Shown: positions 32,760 to 43,428 of the stretch, piece after piece
Position numbering within the stretch: the first letter of the stretch is position 1
Layout of the letters: every line of letters begins with the position of its first letter
DNA from: Monosporascus cannonballus
Taxonomy: Eukaryota > Ascomycota > Sordariomycetes > Xylariales
Assembly (NCBI GenBank): GCA_004154925.1
Contig: QJNS01000196.1
Coordinates: 88,620-152,619, forward strand
DNA length: 64,000 nt
Direction: 5' to 3'
Position numbers and translations under genes: made by a program
Notes under the pieces: model-generated
What the model was told of the DNA's origin: nothing
Databases searched by the model: none
Seen by the model: only the letters and a program-made list of their open reading frames with translations

Positions 32760-35061
32760 GGCGATGACGCGGATAGCCCGCTGTAAAACAACAGCGACGG
32801 GGTCGGTCGCGTTGGTCTAATGTCTATGGGAAGAATTGATGACTAAGGACCCTTCCCCTTCCCTAAACTCAATTGTCGCAACACTATACAATAAAACTCG
32901 GCGATGATATCGTAGATTCGTGTCGGCTGCCGTAATTATCAACGCGCCGATTGATGAATGGGATGGATTCTCATATTCCTGTGATGAGGAAAAGCGATGA
33001 TGATGATGATGATGGAAATTAGTTGAACAAGAAATTTTAGCTTGCTGCAACAGAGGAAGAAAGGGCCGGGTGGATTGTAAATACAACTTAGGTACGTCGG
33101 TATGTTATCCTAGTATTGTGTGGAGAGGTAAAGGAATCCTCCCGAATTGCAGAACACACCGGCCGGCTCCCCAGGGACTAACGAAGGTCTAACGAGGTAG
33201 CTCCGAAAAGAGAAAAGAAAAGCATGACGAGGTAGGTATTCACTCCCTCACACCTTCATATCCAACCAATGTTCGTGGTATCTCATGCCGCGCCTGCTGT
33301 GTGGCCGTTGTTGATTGGACCTTTGTTGATGGAGTCTTGAAAATTGAAAAAACGGCCCAAAAAGAAGAATATGAGGTTCCACCGGCTGTTGTGGTAACTA
33401 GCGGACCAACTGCCTGACCACCAGGAATTGACGGAACAAATGTGTAGAGGGTTACCAGGTGCCCAAGTCTCGTGGTCTCAGGGATCTACTGTAGCTTGGG
33501 GAGTTGCTACAAGCCTACGGGCAGCAACCGGAGTACGTTCCCAGTACATGCAGGAGGCCGAGCTATCCTCAAAACTGCCTACCTAGCAGTTGGGGATCGG
33601 TATGTACTCCGTCCGTACTGGTGGATATATATCCCTTTTCTATCTTCTCCCTGCACCGGCTTGTTTCCCCGATCTTGCGTTTCTGAGGCTCGGCGCGAAA
33701 AACAACTTCAAACACTGGAATTCACTTGTTAGTATGTCTCAAGGCGCGCAATTATCTTAAAGACGTAACATGGAACCCCCGGTTAGGCCTAAACTTAGAT
33801 CGATCCTCGTAGGATCTAAAGTTGTCTTTATCTGATGCAAGGGTGATTCCTGAGGAATGCCATATCGTGATTGCCCCAGTTCTTAGACGTGTGTTACTTA
33901 CTGTGGGTAACTTTCAATCTGTGGGGTTCATCCACCGGGAATGGGAGTCGCTACATGCTGTGATGGCCTTAATATTCATATATGCCAGCACTTCCTCCCT
34001 AGAGCCAAACCTCACAACACATCTCAGTCCAACTTTACCATGTCTGATACGGTCTCATCTGATTGAAACTTGATTAAATGTACCGCTATTCCGACATATT
34101 CCTACCTATCCATAGGAAGGGTGGGCCGAGCAAGCCGTTTGATGAGAGCATTTCGTTCGTACCTTGACTAAGATGGGATACTTGAAACGGGTATACGTCT
34201 CGGTATTTCCTGGTGTAGGGGAAACCATCGTTTGATTCTGCAAGATAATCAATTTGACACTTAACTAGTTGTGAGCAACCATGACTTCTGTCGCGCGTGT
34301 TGAATAGTTCCTGTTTCCATGAAAGAGAGGGGATCATGGTTGGCTTGGGAGGCTCTATGAGTAAGTTGTGGAATGGGGTTTGTGTTTCGTAAGCCCATCT
34401 TTCCATCGTCTGAACCTACGAGCCTGAAAGACTTCGGCTGAACTCAAGGCTGGGGAAGTACGCTAAATCTTAACGTCTGCATCGACATAGTTCACTGCAT
34501 ATACAGACTTGATAACATATCGGTGATGCTTATATGCACGTCTTTCGTGGACGATTAACCAATTCAGGGACTTATACATCGGTTAGATGTTAATCCTCGC
34601 TAAGAAGATATTCTCTTCGTTTTGTGTCATAAAAGTGGGTACGGCAGTCCGAGGTATTGAAACCTTTGGTTGAACCGGCAAGTCCGCGCCTCCTTTACTA
34701 GCATATATAGGGCCCTTTCATCGAGTGCCTCTATACTAAATACCGAGCCTCTGGATTATCGGATGGCAGTTTATCGAGGATACGGAACATTAATTGCTAT
34801 GTGTCCGGGCTGCAGGGATTAGACCTTTTCATCGCCTGAATTACAGGCCCCGGATGCGACATTATATTCAACAGGATGGTAGATTTACTACTAAGAGATA
34901 ACGGCCTCTGAACCCTTTCTCCTTGTTGGCCGCCTTCTCCGTGAGACGCACGGTTTCATTTTCAGGGCTTAGCTAGATGGCTCTACGATTACATCCTCAT
35001 CCGCGAAACACTATTGATTATGTGATTGTTAGTATCTAAGTGGCAGAGGAATGCTAGGGCT
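32760..35061. other. Divergent intergenic region, nup133 and AFG1-type genes
   Basis: About 2.3 kb between two divergently transcribed genes. A GAT trinucleotide run lies near 32996-33014. No gene is recognised. The final part may hide a first exon of the AFG1-type gene that encodes a mitochondrial presequence. A frame from ATG 34977 (MALRLHPHPRN) lies there but does not join the main frame by any intron of plausible length. Confidence 0.4.
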
Positions 35062-37101
35062 ATGATGAGGCGATACTCTAAATCGGTTACCATAACCGAT
35101 CCGCTGGTGAAATACCAGTCGTTATTAGCCACTGGGCTTTACAGCCCGGATCCGGCTCAGCATCGGTTGGCGATCCACCTCCAGAAGATCTACCACCGGC
35201 TCAAAGACTATTCGCCCTCTGTCGAGTATCGAGCGAGGCTAAAAGCCATACGCCAGGCACTGGACCGGTCCAAAACAGAGGACCGCTCCAAATCTCTCGC
35301 GGTTGAGGGCCACCCCATTCGTCGGAACCCTTTATTCTCGCGCTTCTTCGCGCGGACAGAGGGGCCGGACACTCTGGCTCTCACGCGAGTCCTCACAAGC
35401 CATGAGCAAGCAATAAACATCGACTCTCCGCGGGGCCTTTTCCTGTCCGGTGAGGTGGGGACGGGGAAGTCTATGCTGCTGGATCTCCTAGCAGACGGCC
35501 TGCCCACGAGTCGGAAGAGGAGATGGCATTTCAATACCTTCATGCTATATACGCTCTCGCAGCTGGAGCATTATAGGAAATCGCATTCCCAGATAGGGGC
35601 GGATGACCAACAATACTCCCTATTATGGATGGCGAAGGAGATGATAGAGAAGTCCCCGGTCCTCTTCCTGGATGAGTTCCAGCTCCCGGACAGGGCAGCC
35701 AGCAAGATCCTTAGTAACCTGTTCACGGCCTTTTTCCAATTGGGCGGAGTCCTCGTTGCGTCCTCAAACCGTATGCCTGAGGAACTGGAGAAGGCCGCCG
35801 GTTTCGATTACACTGCACCTACGCCCGGTGGGGTGATAAGTCAAATGCTAGGCCTTAAAAAGGCTCGCGGGAAGGGAGAGCTTTACGGTTCCTCCAGCGA
35901 CTTCGCCGCCTTCCTAGAGGTGTTGAAAGCAAGATGTGAGTTTTGGCAGGTGGAAGGCGGCAAAGACTGGAGACGTCGCGAGGCCGCTGAGCTACCGAAT
36001 CAACATCCAGCATCATTGCCAGAATCTGTGGTCTCTCATGCGTCGGCGCTAGACACCACAGCCCAAACCGCGGGTAATACTAATGAGCCTGAGTCAAGCG
36101 ATATTGCTGGTGTCACGACAACGCCTAGAAACTTTTATCTACTGGAAGAGACGGACGAGAGGTCCTGGGCTGATGCACTAGATAGCCTCCTACCTTATCC
36201 TATCCAGCAGGTCCCCTGGGAATCCACAACGCTTATGGTTTATGGCCGAGCAATCACTATCCCACAGCAGCATAACGGGATCGTGTATTGGGACTTCACG
36301 GAATTGGTATCCTCGTTTGGGCCTGCGGACTACATCACTATGGCGTCTACGTTCCACACGTTTATAATCGATGGCATCCCAGTACTGACCATTCTCAAGA
36401 AGAACGAGGCTCGGCGTCTAATAACTCTCCTTGACGCCTTGTACGAAGCACGGTGCAAGCTCGTCGTACGAGCTGAGGCCGGCCCCGACGACCTCTTCTT
36501 CCCTGAAGCAAGACGCACCTCTCCCTCAACCGTACCGTCGTCACAGTCCCGGGCAGAATCGATAGACGCGGACGTGATCCACTCCGAGACAATCGCAGAA
36601 GCATACCAAGACGTCCAATCTCCATTCCGACCCAACATCTCCTCGTACGCGGACTCGGACAACGCAGCATACGACCCGGACCACGACTTCGGGTCCGACT
36701 TCGGGCTAGGGCCAACAGCGCATCAGCAGCAGCAGCAGAGGCTCGCGATCGACTTCAGCAACACGGCTGCGTTTACGGGCGAGGATGAGAGGTTCGCCTA
36801 CAAGCGCGCGGCCAGCCGGCTGTGGGAGCTGTGCGGGGCGCAGTCGCACGCCCGGACGGGCGAGGGCTGGTGGCGGCCGCTCCCGGCCGAGGCGCGGCAC
36901 TGGGAGCGCGGGCCCTCGGGCGGTCCGAACCAGCACGGCCGCGGGACCGGCGAGAAGACGGGCAGCGATGTCCAGATGGGGCCCGCGGTGGAGCTCGATG
37001 AGCCGGCTGGTTTGCAGAGGTTGAGGGTCGAGCATCTGAGGAAGGATGCTGCTCCTGAGGGGGATTTGAAATGGTTATTAGGTCATAGACCGAGCACTTA
37101 A
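35062..37101 (+). CDS. afg1: AFG1-type mitochondrial AAA+ ATPase
   Basis: AFG1/LACE1-family ATPase, which acts in mitochondrial protein quality control, notably of respiratory-chain subunits. A single exon of 679 aa from ATG 35062. Signature N-terminal sequence PDPAQHRLAIHLQKIYHRLKDY is followed by Walker A GEVGTGKS (Lys136) and Walker B VLFLDEFQ (Asp204, Glu205). The sensor-like VLVASSNRMPEELEK and the C-terminal blocks YDFT-like VYWDFTELV, YITMASTFHTFIIDGIPVL and NEARRLITLLDALYE are all intact. The tail from about 480 is low-complexity and Asp/Ser-rich. The start is uncertain: the frame is open a short way upstream (RNARAM), and the short N terminus MMRRYSKSV is a weak presequence, so an unseen upstream exon is possible. 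The last 120 codons are GC-rich. Confidence 0.93.
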   Translation: MMRRYSKSVTITDPLVKYQSLLATGLYSPDPAQHRLAIHLQKIYHRLKDYSPSVEYRARLKAIRQALDRSKTEDRSKSLAVEGHPIRRNPLFSRFFARTEGPDTLALTRVLTSHEQAINIDSPRGLFLSGEVGTGKSMLLDLLADGLPTSRKRRWHFNTFMLYTLSQLEHYRKSHSQIGADDQQYSLLWMAKEMIEKSPVLFLDEFQLPDRAASKILSNLFTAFFQLGGVLVASSNRMPEELEKAAGFDYTAPTPGGVISQMLGLKKARGKGELYGSSSDFAAFLEVLKARCEFWQVEGGKDWRRREAAELPNQHPASLPESVVSHASALDTTAQTAGNTNEPESSDIAGVTTTPRNFYLLEETDERSWADALDSLLPYPIQQVPWESTTLMVYGRAITIPQQHNGIVYWDFTELVSSFGPADYITMASTFHTFIIDGIPVLTILKKNEARRLITLLDALYEARCKLVVRAEAGPDDLFFPEARRTSPSTVPSSQSRAESIDADVIHSETIAEAYQDVQSPFRPNISSYADSDNAAYDPDHDFGSDFGLGPTAHQQQQQRLAIDFSNTAAFTGEDERFAYKRAASRLWELCGAQSHARTGEGWWRPLPAEARHWERGPSGGPNQHGRGTGEKTGSDVQMGPAVELDEPAGLQRLRVEHLRKDAAPEGDLKWLLGHRPST

Positions 37102-37349
37102 ATACTCGAGATATCACGGGAACATCTATAAACCTCGGACCGGAACTGCGCGCAAGATTGGGCTCATCCGAAAAGGGGCAGCCCCGGCCCATGAGTCTCC
37201 TAGGGTGCCTAAGGCTCCAGAAGTCGTTTTAGGGTGGCTAATGGACCGCCGCGTTACATGCGCATACGACTAGCAAGTCATATAGCTGCGCGGCACTCCA
37301 TCAGCAGACCTGGTAGCCGCTATAAACAACTAGGAATATCCACAACAAC

Positions 37350-37740
37350 CTAATCTTCCCAACGCCCGCCGTTAACTGGCTGCTTCGCCTCACCATCCAT
37401 GAAGCCGTGCAAATACGTCTTCCCCACCAGCGTATACGAATCGTTATCGCCCTCGTCACCACCCAGGGGGACACGCCTTGCCTTGCCTTGGGTGCTCCGG
37501 TGGTCCTCCACCGGCGAGAGGCTTTCAGCGACGGAGCTCAGCGGGGAGAATGGGGCCAACCGGCGTGCATACAGAGGACGACGTAGCAGCTCTGGAATAG
37601 CCATGGACGACGGGCATCGTGAAGCCATGCTGGCAACGCTCATCTGGCGATGCCCAGGATGGTGTAGATCTTGTCGCGCGGGTCAGTGTCCGAGTATACT
37701 CGGGTATCATGCAATAGAGCCTGGAAGTAGTTCATCCAAA
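37350..37740 (-). pseudogene. Collapsed relic of a HET-domain (heterokaryon incompatibility) gene
   Basis: On the minus strand, the segment at about 37640-37735 reads MNYFQALLHDTRVYS then TDPRDKIYTILGIAR, the most conserved motif of fungal HET-domain proteins. It is followed at once by a TGA that is one C-to-T step from CGA. In the same frame, about 70 codons downstream, the frame ends with SYTLVGKTYLHGFMDGEA (about 37395-37450), typical of the C terminus of the same family. In intact proteins these motifs are hundreds of residues apart, so most of the middle is deleted. Upstream of the first motif, stops appear within a dozen codons. HET proteins trigger cell death after fusion of unlike strains. 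This copy cannot encode one. The two motifs are clear; the deletion is inferred. Confidence 0.65.
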
Positions 37741-38295
37741 CCCGCCTCTTCTAGTCTACGTTTGGGCATCATATCCTCTTACTGGCCGAGTTCTCGCGTC
37801 GGAGGGGGCGTTCTGCTATGAGTGCAGGGGCAAGAATTGTCAACCCCGAAGCCGTGGACGGCCGGGAAAGTCCTCTCCGCGTGTCGGGTGTAGAAAAGTA
37901 TTGTGTGAAAGGCATACGGAGTGTGATAATAATCCCCGCTGGAGATGGGAAGTTCGTTGCTCAAGACGGGCCGTTGCGTGCAATGTTGTTAGTCCACCGC
38001 CATTCTACCGATGCGCTCCCTTGGTCGCCAGAGGGAGGAGAGCGAACAAGGGATGATGCGGGCGGTTGAGGTAAATATATTCTGTGCGGATACAGCGACA
38101 GATGCCGACTGAAAGACTCGAGCGCAAATCAAGACCGGCTTGCCCGAGCACGCAAAGAAACTCCAGACTCCATGCTACCGAACAGTCCCGGCTCTGAAAA
38201 TGGACCCGTCTTGACATACACACCTTATAAGGCTCGGGTAACCCCATTGAGGCCGCTGTCCACCATTGTTGTCAGCCCGGCCCACGCCACCCAGC
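37741..38295. other. Intergenic, no supported gene
   Basis: About 550 bp. It may contain further decayed 5' sequence of the HET relic, but no motif is readable. The right part should hold the 3' untranslated region of tca17. Confidence 0.4.
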
Positions 38296-39065
38296 TCACA
38301 GACTCGTAACGCCGGGCGCCCATCCCTCGCCAATGCGCCGCATCTCCTGGCTGAACCCGCGACTCGTGATCTGCTTGCCGCCGCGGCCGTCGAGCGGGGC
38401 GTGCTCGTCGGGGTCGTAGAAGGGGTTCTGCAGGAGGCGGACGTAGGCCGTCTGCATGGCCCTGAAGACGGGCTTGAGCTCGCCCTCCCTGAGGCCCACC
38501 CCGCCGCCGACCGCGCCGATCGCCCCGGGGGTGGCGGCGGCGGCAACCCCTCCTCCTCCTCCCGCGACGGCAGGCCCGCTACTCCTGCCGGGGCGTCCCC
38601 GCATGTCCACGACGGCGACGAACTTGACGCCCGTGTTGGTCTCGAAGCCGTAGGCGGCGAGGCGCTCGTCGATGGCGTGCAGCAGGCCGTAGTCGCCCGA
38701 CAGCATGGTCCCGGGGCCCGAGGCGGCGGCGTGGCGCGCGCGCGCCTCGAACACGTCCAGCGTGCTGGACAGGAGCAGGGAGAACTGCAGCGGCGTCCGG
38801 AGCGGGTGCGTGCGCGTGTTGGAGTGGCTGTCGTATGAGGGGAATATGGAGATGTGGAGAGGGTTGTTCTGCGTTTTCGGTCGCGTTAGCCACCAACTAA
38901 CGCCTATATAGGCATGTAGGACAGTGCAAGTATTGCGCCGTTTTTCGAGGAGGTCGGAGCCGTCCGTAAATGGAGGAAGGGAGGAAAGGTACGCGGGTAA
39001 AGGAGTGCGCTTACATTTCTCCCTATGACGCCTAGGCAGGCTATTGAGGGTATGGCTGCTGCCAT
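38296..39065 (-). CDS. tca17: TRAPP-associated protein Tca17 (TRAPPC2L), sedlin family
   Basis: Small longin-fold subunit or cofactor of TRAPP complexes, which activate Rab GTPases in ER-Golgi and Golgi traffic. Two exons, 39065-39015 and 38868-38296 (207 aa), around a 146-nt intron with a GTAAGC donor. Exon 1 gives MAAAIPSIACLGVIGRN and joins exon 2 at NNPLHISIFPS, matching the sedlin-family start. The body includes SLLLSSTLDVFEARA, ERLAAYGFETNTGVKFVAVVD and AMQTAYVRLLQNPFYDPDEH. A Gly/Ala/Pro-rich insertion (about residues 115-145) separates beta-strand and helix segments and is common in Sordariomycete relatives. I chose ATG 39065 over the in-frame ATG at 39110 because conservation begins there. 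Trs20/TRAPPC2 is the main alternative, but the length and the YGFETNTGVKFV segment favour Tca17. Confidence 0.9.
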
Positions 39066-39773
39066 TGCTGTCTTGTGCTGTGCCAATCTCGTGCTAAAGT
39101 CACGACACACTTATTAAAGGGCGTACGTAGATTGGTGTTGAGACTTGCGTATGTTCGCATGCGCCAGGAGCTTAAGCTGGCGATGGACGTTGCAAGGTGA
39201 TAAATGCCAATAGAAGGGTCGACCCGCCCTACCACGGTTAGGTGGGACTGTGTATGTATTAGGCCATATACTGCAGGGGTGTGCCTGGCCCTTTACATCA
39301 ATCCTTCTCCCCCTCAACCTAGGAACGCTGCTACGAAGTACATACAGATCCATAATTCTTATCGACACCCGAATTACATACCAAGCAATGTAGATATAAT
39401 GCCTATACGCATTGTTACTTGCACAAGCCAGGCAGGGATATGTTAACCCGTAGCGCAGGTGTTTCCACTGTGTTATTGGTCTTTCACAAATCTCGTCAAT
39501 ATACTCAAGACCAATGAATCACCATGATTCGTCCTGGGATGGGGTCACTTGGGATATTCCAAATGGTCGGTCGAATGACCGTTGCATGGCGAAGCTCCCG
39601 TGCGAAGAGTGTTTGACAACAAAAGAAGCGTTTACGCTACTACAATATTAATCCGCCTACTTGGGTTTAGCAAGGGGAAGACTTGATAAAAGTGAATATG
39701 AGGAAAGCTTGGCTGATTCGACTACTTGATAATCTGCCCGACATACAAGCCCCCGAAGAGAGATTAGGGAATT
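39066..39773. other. Intergenic region upstream of tca17
   Basis: About 700 bp between the tca17 start and the Tc1-type element. No gene is recognised; small open frames on both strands lack any known motif. It includes the tca17 promoter. Confidence 0.4.
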
Positions 39774-39775
39774 TA

Positions 39776-39799
39776 CAGTGGGGGTGCAAAAGTCTCGGT
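39776..39799 (+). repeat. Left inverted repeat of the Tc1-type element
   Basis: About 24 bp beginning CAGTGGGGGTGC, preceded by TA. It matches the reverse complement of 41149-41172 apart from one G/C difference at the fifth base. Confidence 0.88.
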
Positions 39800-39920
39800 A
39801 AATTTCTGCACGCTCCACAAAAACGCGTATTTCTTCCACTTCAACGCCAACACCCTTCATACTTCAATCATAAGTAGACAACCGAATTTGGGTTCAATTG
39901 CTTCGCGAAAAGAATGGTTA

Positions 39921-41014
39921 CCTCATACGAGAACGAGATGGAAGTCCGAAAAAGATTTAGGCGACGGCTTTACCGAAATCGCGAGAAAATACGGAGTGTC
40001 CCCCACTACCGTCTAGGGCGTTTGTAATCGCTATATGCGTTAAAATTCAGCCCAATCTTCGCTACGTTCGGGTCGCCCATACAAACTTCGGCCGGTTCAT
40101 AAAAGGCATTTATGGCGATCTATTAACTTTAATCCTTTTATATCTATCGCTAAACTTACCGAATTATGTTATCCACATATCTTTAGGTAAACTTTAACGC
40201 GGTGGCTTCGCCGGAAGGGGATAATGCATTAATACGTACTTTAACGTCCGTTTTTAACTCCGGAACATACGAAGCAAAAGCTTTTTTGGGCTCTGGAATA
40301 TCGCGATAAGCCCCCCGAATAATGGCAGAAAGTTTTATTCAGCGACGAAACGAATATAAACCGTAGTTGCGGTAAACGGGCGCAATAGGTTTTCCGCCGA
40401 AAAAGTCTTTAACATATTATCCTTTCCCACCTTAATTGCCACGCCAATTACTAACCGTTTTCCTCTAAATAAAAAAATCCCGTTTATTACCCAAATATGT
40501 ACAGCCCCGATACAAAAAAACCGGCCAGACGCAAATGTTTTGGGATAATATCCGGTATGGAAAACGGAGCTTCCTAATAACCCTTAATGGGGACCCCGAG
40601 GCCGCCCGGGGCGGAATAACCGGCCGCATTTATCGTAATCACCTTAACGAATACCTCCCCGAATGCCTCGATGGCGACTCTATTTTCATGCAAAATAACG
40701 CTCCCGTCCATACCGCCCGAATCGTGAAGAAATGGCTTCAAAGGCAGGCCGTCGAAGTGCTGGAATGGCCCCCATATTCGCCCGACTTGAACCCTATCGA
40801 AAATGTATGGAAACTACTAAAGGAACGCATCCAAAAAAAGGAACCGAAGCTTAAGTCACTTGGCAATACGCAGGAAGCACTAGATTTACTTATTGCCACT
40901 ATAATTGCTGTATGGGAAAAGTTCGCAGAAAGTATGCTAAATAACCTAATAAATAATATGCCAAGGCGGATCGAGGCTATAATTGCAGTTCAGGGCTGGT
41001 ATACGAAATATTAA
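39921..41014 (+). pseudogene. Tc1-type DD34E transposase, inactivated
   Basis: Relic of a cut-and-paste transposase. The N-terminal helix-turn-helix reads GDGFTEIARKYGVSPTTV and then a TAG (40014-40016). The first catalytic Asp is in KVLFSDETN (about 40329-40356), followed by another TAG. A long open stretch, 40535-41014, holds the rest. There the second catalytic position, normally DNAPVH, reads NNAPVHTA, so Asp has become Asn. Exactly 34 residues later the Glu of SPDLNPIENVW is intact, giving DD34E spacing. Frame changes occur between the first Asp and 40535. Stops, frameshift and the Asp-to-Asn change each suffice to kill it; all the point changes are transitions compatible with RIP. The C-terminal part is otherwise well preserved. 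Confidence 0.9.
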
Positions 41015-41148
41015 AGTAACTTACCGTATGCGCAATCCATTTATCTATAAGTAATTAAAATCGCTAGCAATTTTATTAAGAGTTGGTGGAAAAACGTATA
41101 AGTGAAGTTGTGAAGGTGGTAGTTGGAAATATGGGGTGTGGAGACTAA

Positions 41149-41172
41149 ACCGAGACTTTTGCACCCCGACTG
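41149..41172 (-). repeat. Right inverted repeat of the Tc1-type element
   Basis: About 24 bp ending GCACCCCGACTG on the plus strand, followed by TA at 41173-41174. It pairs with the left repeat. Confidence 0.88.
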
Positions 41173-41442
41173 TACTTAAGCACCGATAATATACATGCGT
41201 ACCTAAACTAGAGCATGATTGGGGATCGTAACCCCGACAACCTATAGCGGGCATGCACGGGAGAGGTTACGTGCCTCCTGGGTGACGAGACCGCCGCGCT
41301 CCAATAGATAAATAATAAATGGGGTCTCCTAGAAGACGAGGGTAAATCTTGCGGCGCTGCACAGATACGCCCGCTATAAACGCGCCTGTCGTCCTACGTA
41401 GCATCGTCCGACCCAACAGCGCGACATGTAAACGCTACATAG

Positions 41443-42848
41443 TTACTCCTCATCCTCCACTAGCGACTCCGTCTTCTCGAGCCCCTTCAACACGTCCTCG
41501 ATCTCGACGGGGTCCGTGATCGCCCAGACGCCGCCCCCCTTGACGGTATCGGAGGCGCCCCGCATGCCGACCTCCTTGCCGACGAGGTTCCGGCCCACTT
41601 TGCCGGGGCCGATGCCGACCCACCGGCGCACCTTCTGCTCCTGGTCCAGGTACCGGATGCTGTCCCACCAGCGGACTGTCTCGAGGCACTGGCGGGCCAG
41701 GAGGTCGCGCACCTCGGCGGCGCTGGCGAAGGGGCGCGCCGTGACGTTGCTGACGCACTCGAGGACGCCGGGGAAGCTGACGACGTCCTGGTCTTCCCGG
41801 CCGGGCGCGCGGCTCTTCTGGCTCAGCAGCCCGCGCATGGCGTCGACGGCGGGGCGCATGATGGGGCTGTGGAAGGGGTCGTCGCAGCTGAGGCGGACGG
41901 CGCGGGGGTCGTGGCCGAGGAACTGGCGCACGTGCGCCACGAGCTCCTTGATGCGGGCCACGCTGCCGCTGAGCACGATCTGGTTCTTGGAGTTGACGTT
42001 GGCGATGAGCACCTGCCGGATCGGCTTCTCGGAGAACTCGGCGCCGCGGATCCCCGCGCTGCGGTAGCCCACGAAGCCGTCGACCGCCTCGATGAGTGCC
42101 GGCAGGTACTCGGGCTCCGTGACGAGCGCCACCATGCCGTACTCGCCGCCGTGCGCCTCGCGCGCGCGCCGCGTGGCCTCCACCATGGCCTCGGCCCGGC
42201 GCCGGCAGATGTGGAGCGCGTCCTCGAAGGCGAGGATTTCCGCGGCCACGAGCGCCGCAAACTCGCCGAGCGAGTGGCCCAGCGTGACGTCGGCGCGCTC
42301 CGCGGCGCGGAACCCGAACTCCCGCTCGAGAATCCGCAGGATGAGGATCGACGTGGCCATGATGGCGGGCTGCGCGACGGGAGTCGCCGTGAGCTCGCGC
42401 GAGGGCCCTTCCTGGATTACCGACGAGAGCTTGTACCCCATGAGGTCATCGATCTCGCCGAGGATGGCCGAGGCAGTGCGCGGGAAGGCCTCGAGCCAGG
42501 GGGTCAGCATGCCGACCTTTTGGACGCCTTGGCCTGCGGATTTGTAACGAGACAAACCGGTCAGTCTGCTGGGATCTTCTGGTTGGCTAAAGGGCGTGGA
42601 AGAGAAAAGACAAGGTCTAGTGAGCCAACGGGGAGCGGAGGGTGCCTTTCCTTACCCGGAAAGAAGATGGCGGTTCGCGGCCGCGATCCCTTGGCTGAAG
42701 CATATCTCCGACCTGCGACCCGGATTGCTACCGACGTCGAGATATGTGATGCGCGATTCGCATTGGGACAGCCGAGGTAGCGAGTCAGGGGGGAGCGGGC
42801 GGCGGGCCGGGCGGACCGAAAACGCATTGGTGAAGCAGACACTCTCAT
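41443..42848 (-). CDS. mct1: Mitochondrial malonyl-CoA:ACP transacylase
   Basis: Transfers malonyl groups from CoA to mitochondrial acyl carrier protein for type II fatty-acid synthesis, the route to lipoate. Two exons, 42848-42656 and 42533-41443 (427 aa), with a 122-nt intron. Splicing joins TAIFFPG to QGVQKVGM, the conserved FPGQG of the fold. The N terminus MRVSASPMRFRSARPAARS is Arg/Ser/Ala-rich with no acidic residue, as expected for a mitochondrial presequence. The catalytic Ser152 lies in GHSLGE and the catalytic His286 in DDPFHSPIM. A conserved Arg (ICRRRAEAM) binds the malonyl carboxylate in the family. Length is normal and nothing is broken. Coding DNA is GC-rich. It is 270 bp from the Tc1-type element, which lies downstream. 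Confidence 0.95.
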
Positions 42849-43428
42849 CGCCGTGCGCCAGCTATACTTGAGCGTCGACGGCGGTGTCTGGTATCGGAAA
42901 TCATTGAAGACTCTGGAGGTAGGGAGCTACTCCTTGGTCGTGGTGGAGAAAGGAAGGCTGAATTGGGGTTCTGGGAACGTGCAAGGTTTATTATGCCTAG
43001 CATGATGGATGCCTCCCGCGTACAAAGGAAGGGCGACTAACGTCAGCGTAGATGCCAAGCCAGAAAATGGATTTACCCCACACCATATCCCCGGCTCTTA
43101 GGATCCGCACCTCCGAAATACGCCGGTGACGTCTAGGGACTCGATGTCCGGTTACCCATGGGCGGTTCGTGCATGATGCAACCACTAGTACCCGAAAGTT
43201 TACTAATTTCCAAAAGTATCGTAAGTCGGAAAGCCAACGTTAGGAGAAGTGTTTTATACAGGTCCGACTTTGCCCGCATATCAAAATGGGTGGTCCTTGA
43301 TTAGCCTAAGGGTTTTTTTTTACTGGTTCTTAGCTGCACTTGTATCCGATACAAGCCGCTCGTTGCTAACCACTGCACGGTAACGGGGCGTAATAGGTGA
43401 ATGTTCTCTCTCTCCTCCCGGGTCTATT
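42849..43428. other. Intergenic region between mct1 and apm3
   Basis: About 580 bp, containing the mct1 promoter and the 3' end region of apm3, both genes reading to the left. A run of nine T lies near 43314-43322. No gene is seen. Confidence 0.45.

Larger units (their letters stand above)
39776..41172 (+). mobile_element. Tc1-type DNA transposon, inactivated
   Basis: A 1397-bp element with inverted repeats of about 24 bp (CAGTGGGGGTGCAAAAGTCT at left; the right end reads CAGTCGGGG on the other strand) and flanking TA duplications (39774-39775 and 41173-41174). It contains one transposase relic on the plus strand. Its RIP damage is mild compared with the two AT-rich blocks, and the last third of the coding region is still open. 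It lies between tca17 and mct1. Confidence 0.93.

Noticed and set aside
33000..33016. GAT trinucleotide run as a CRISPR-like or satellite repeat
   Set aside because: It is a short microsatellite only. No CRISPR array or spaced repeat is present anywhere in this eukaryotic window.
34977..35030. ATG frame MALRLHPHPRN as a first exon of the AFG1-type gene
   Set aside because: It is out of frame with the main exon and no intron of plausible length joins them.
41869..42780. 303-codon open frame on the plus strand
   Set aside because: Antisense to mct1, spanning its intron; mct1 has intact catalytic motifs, and this frame has none.
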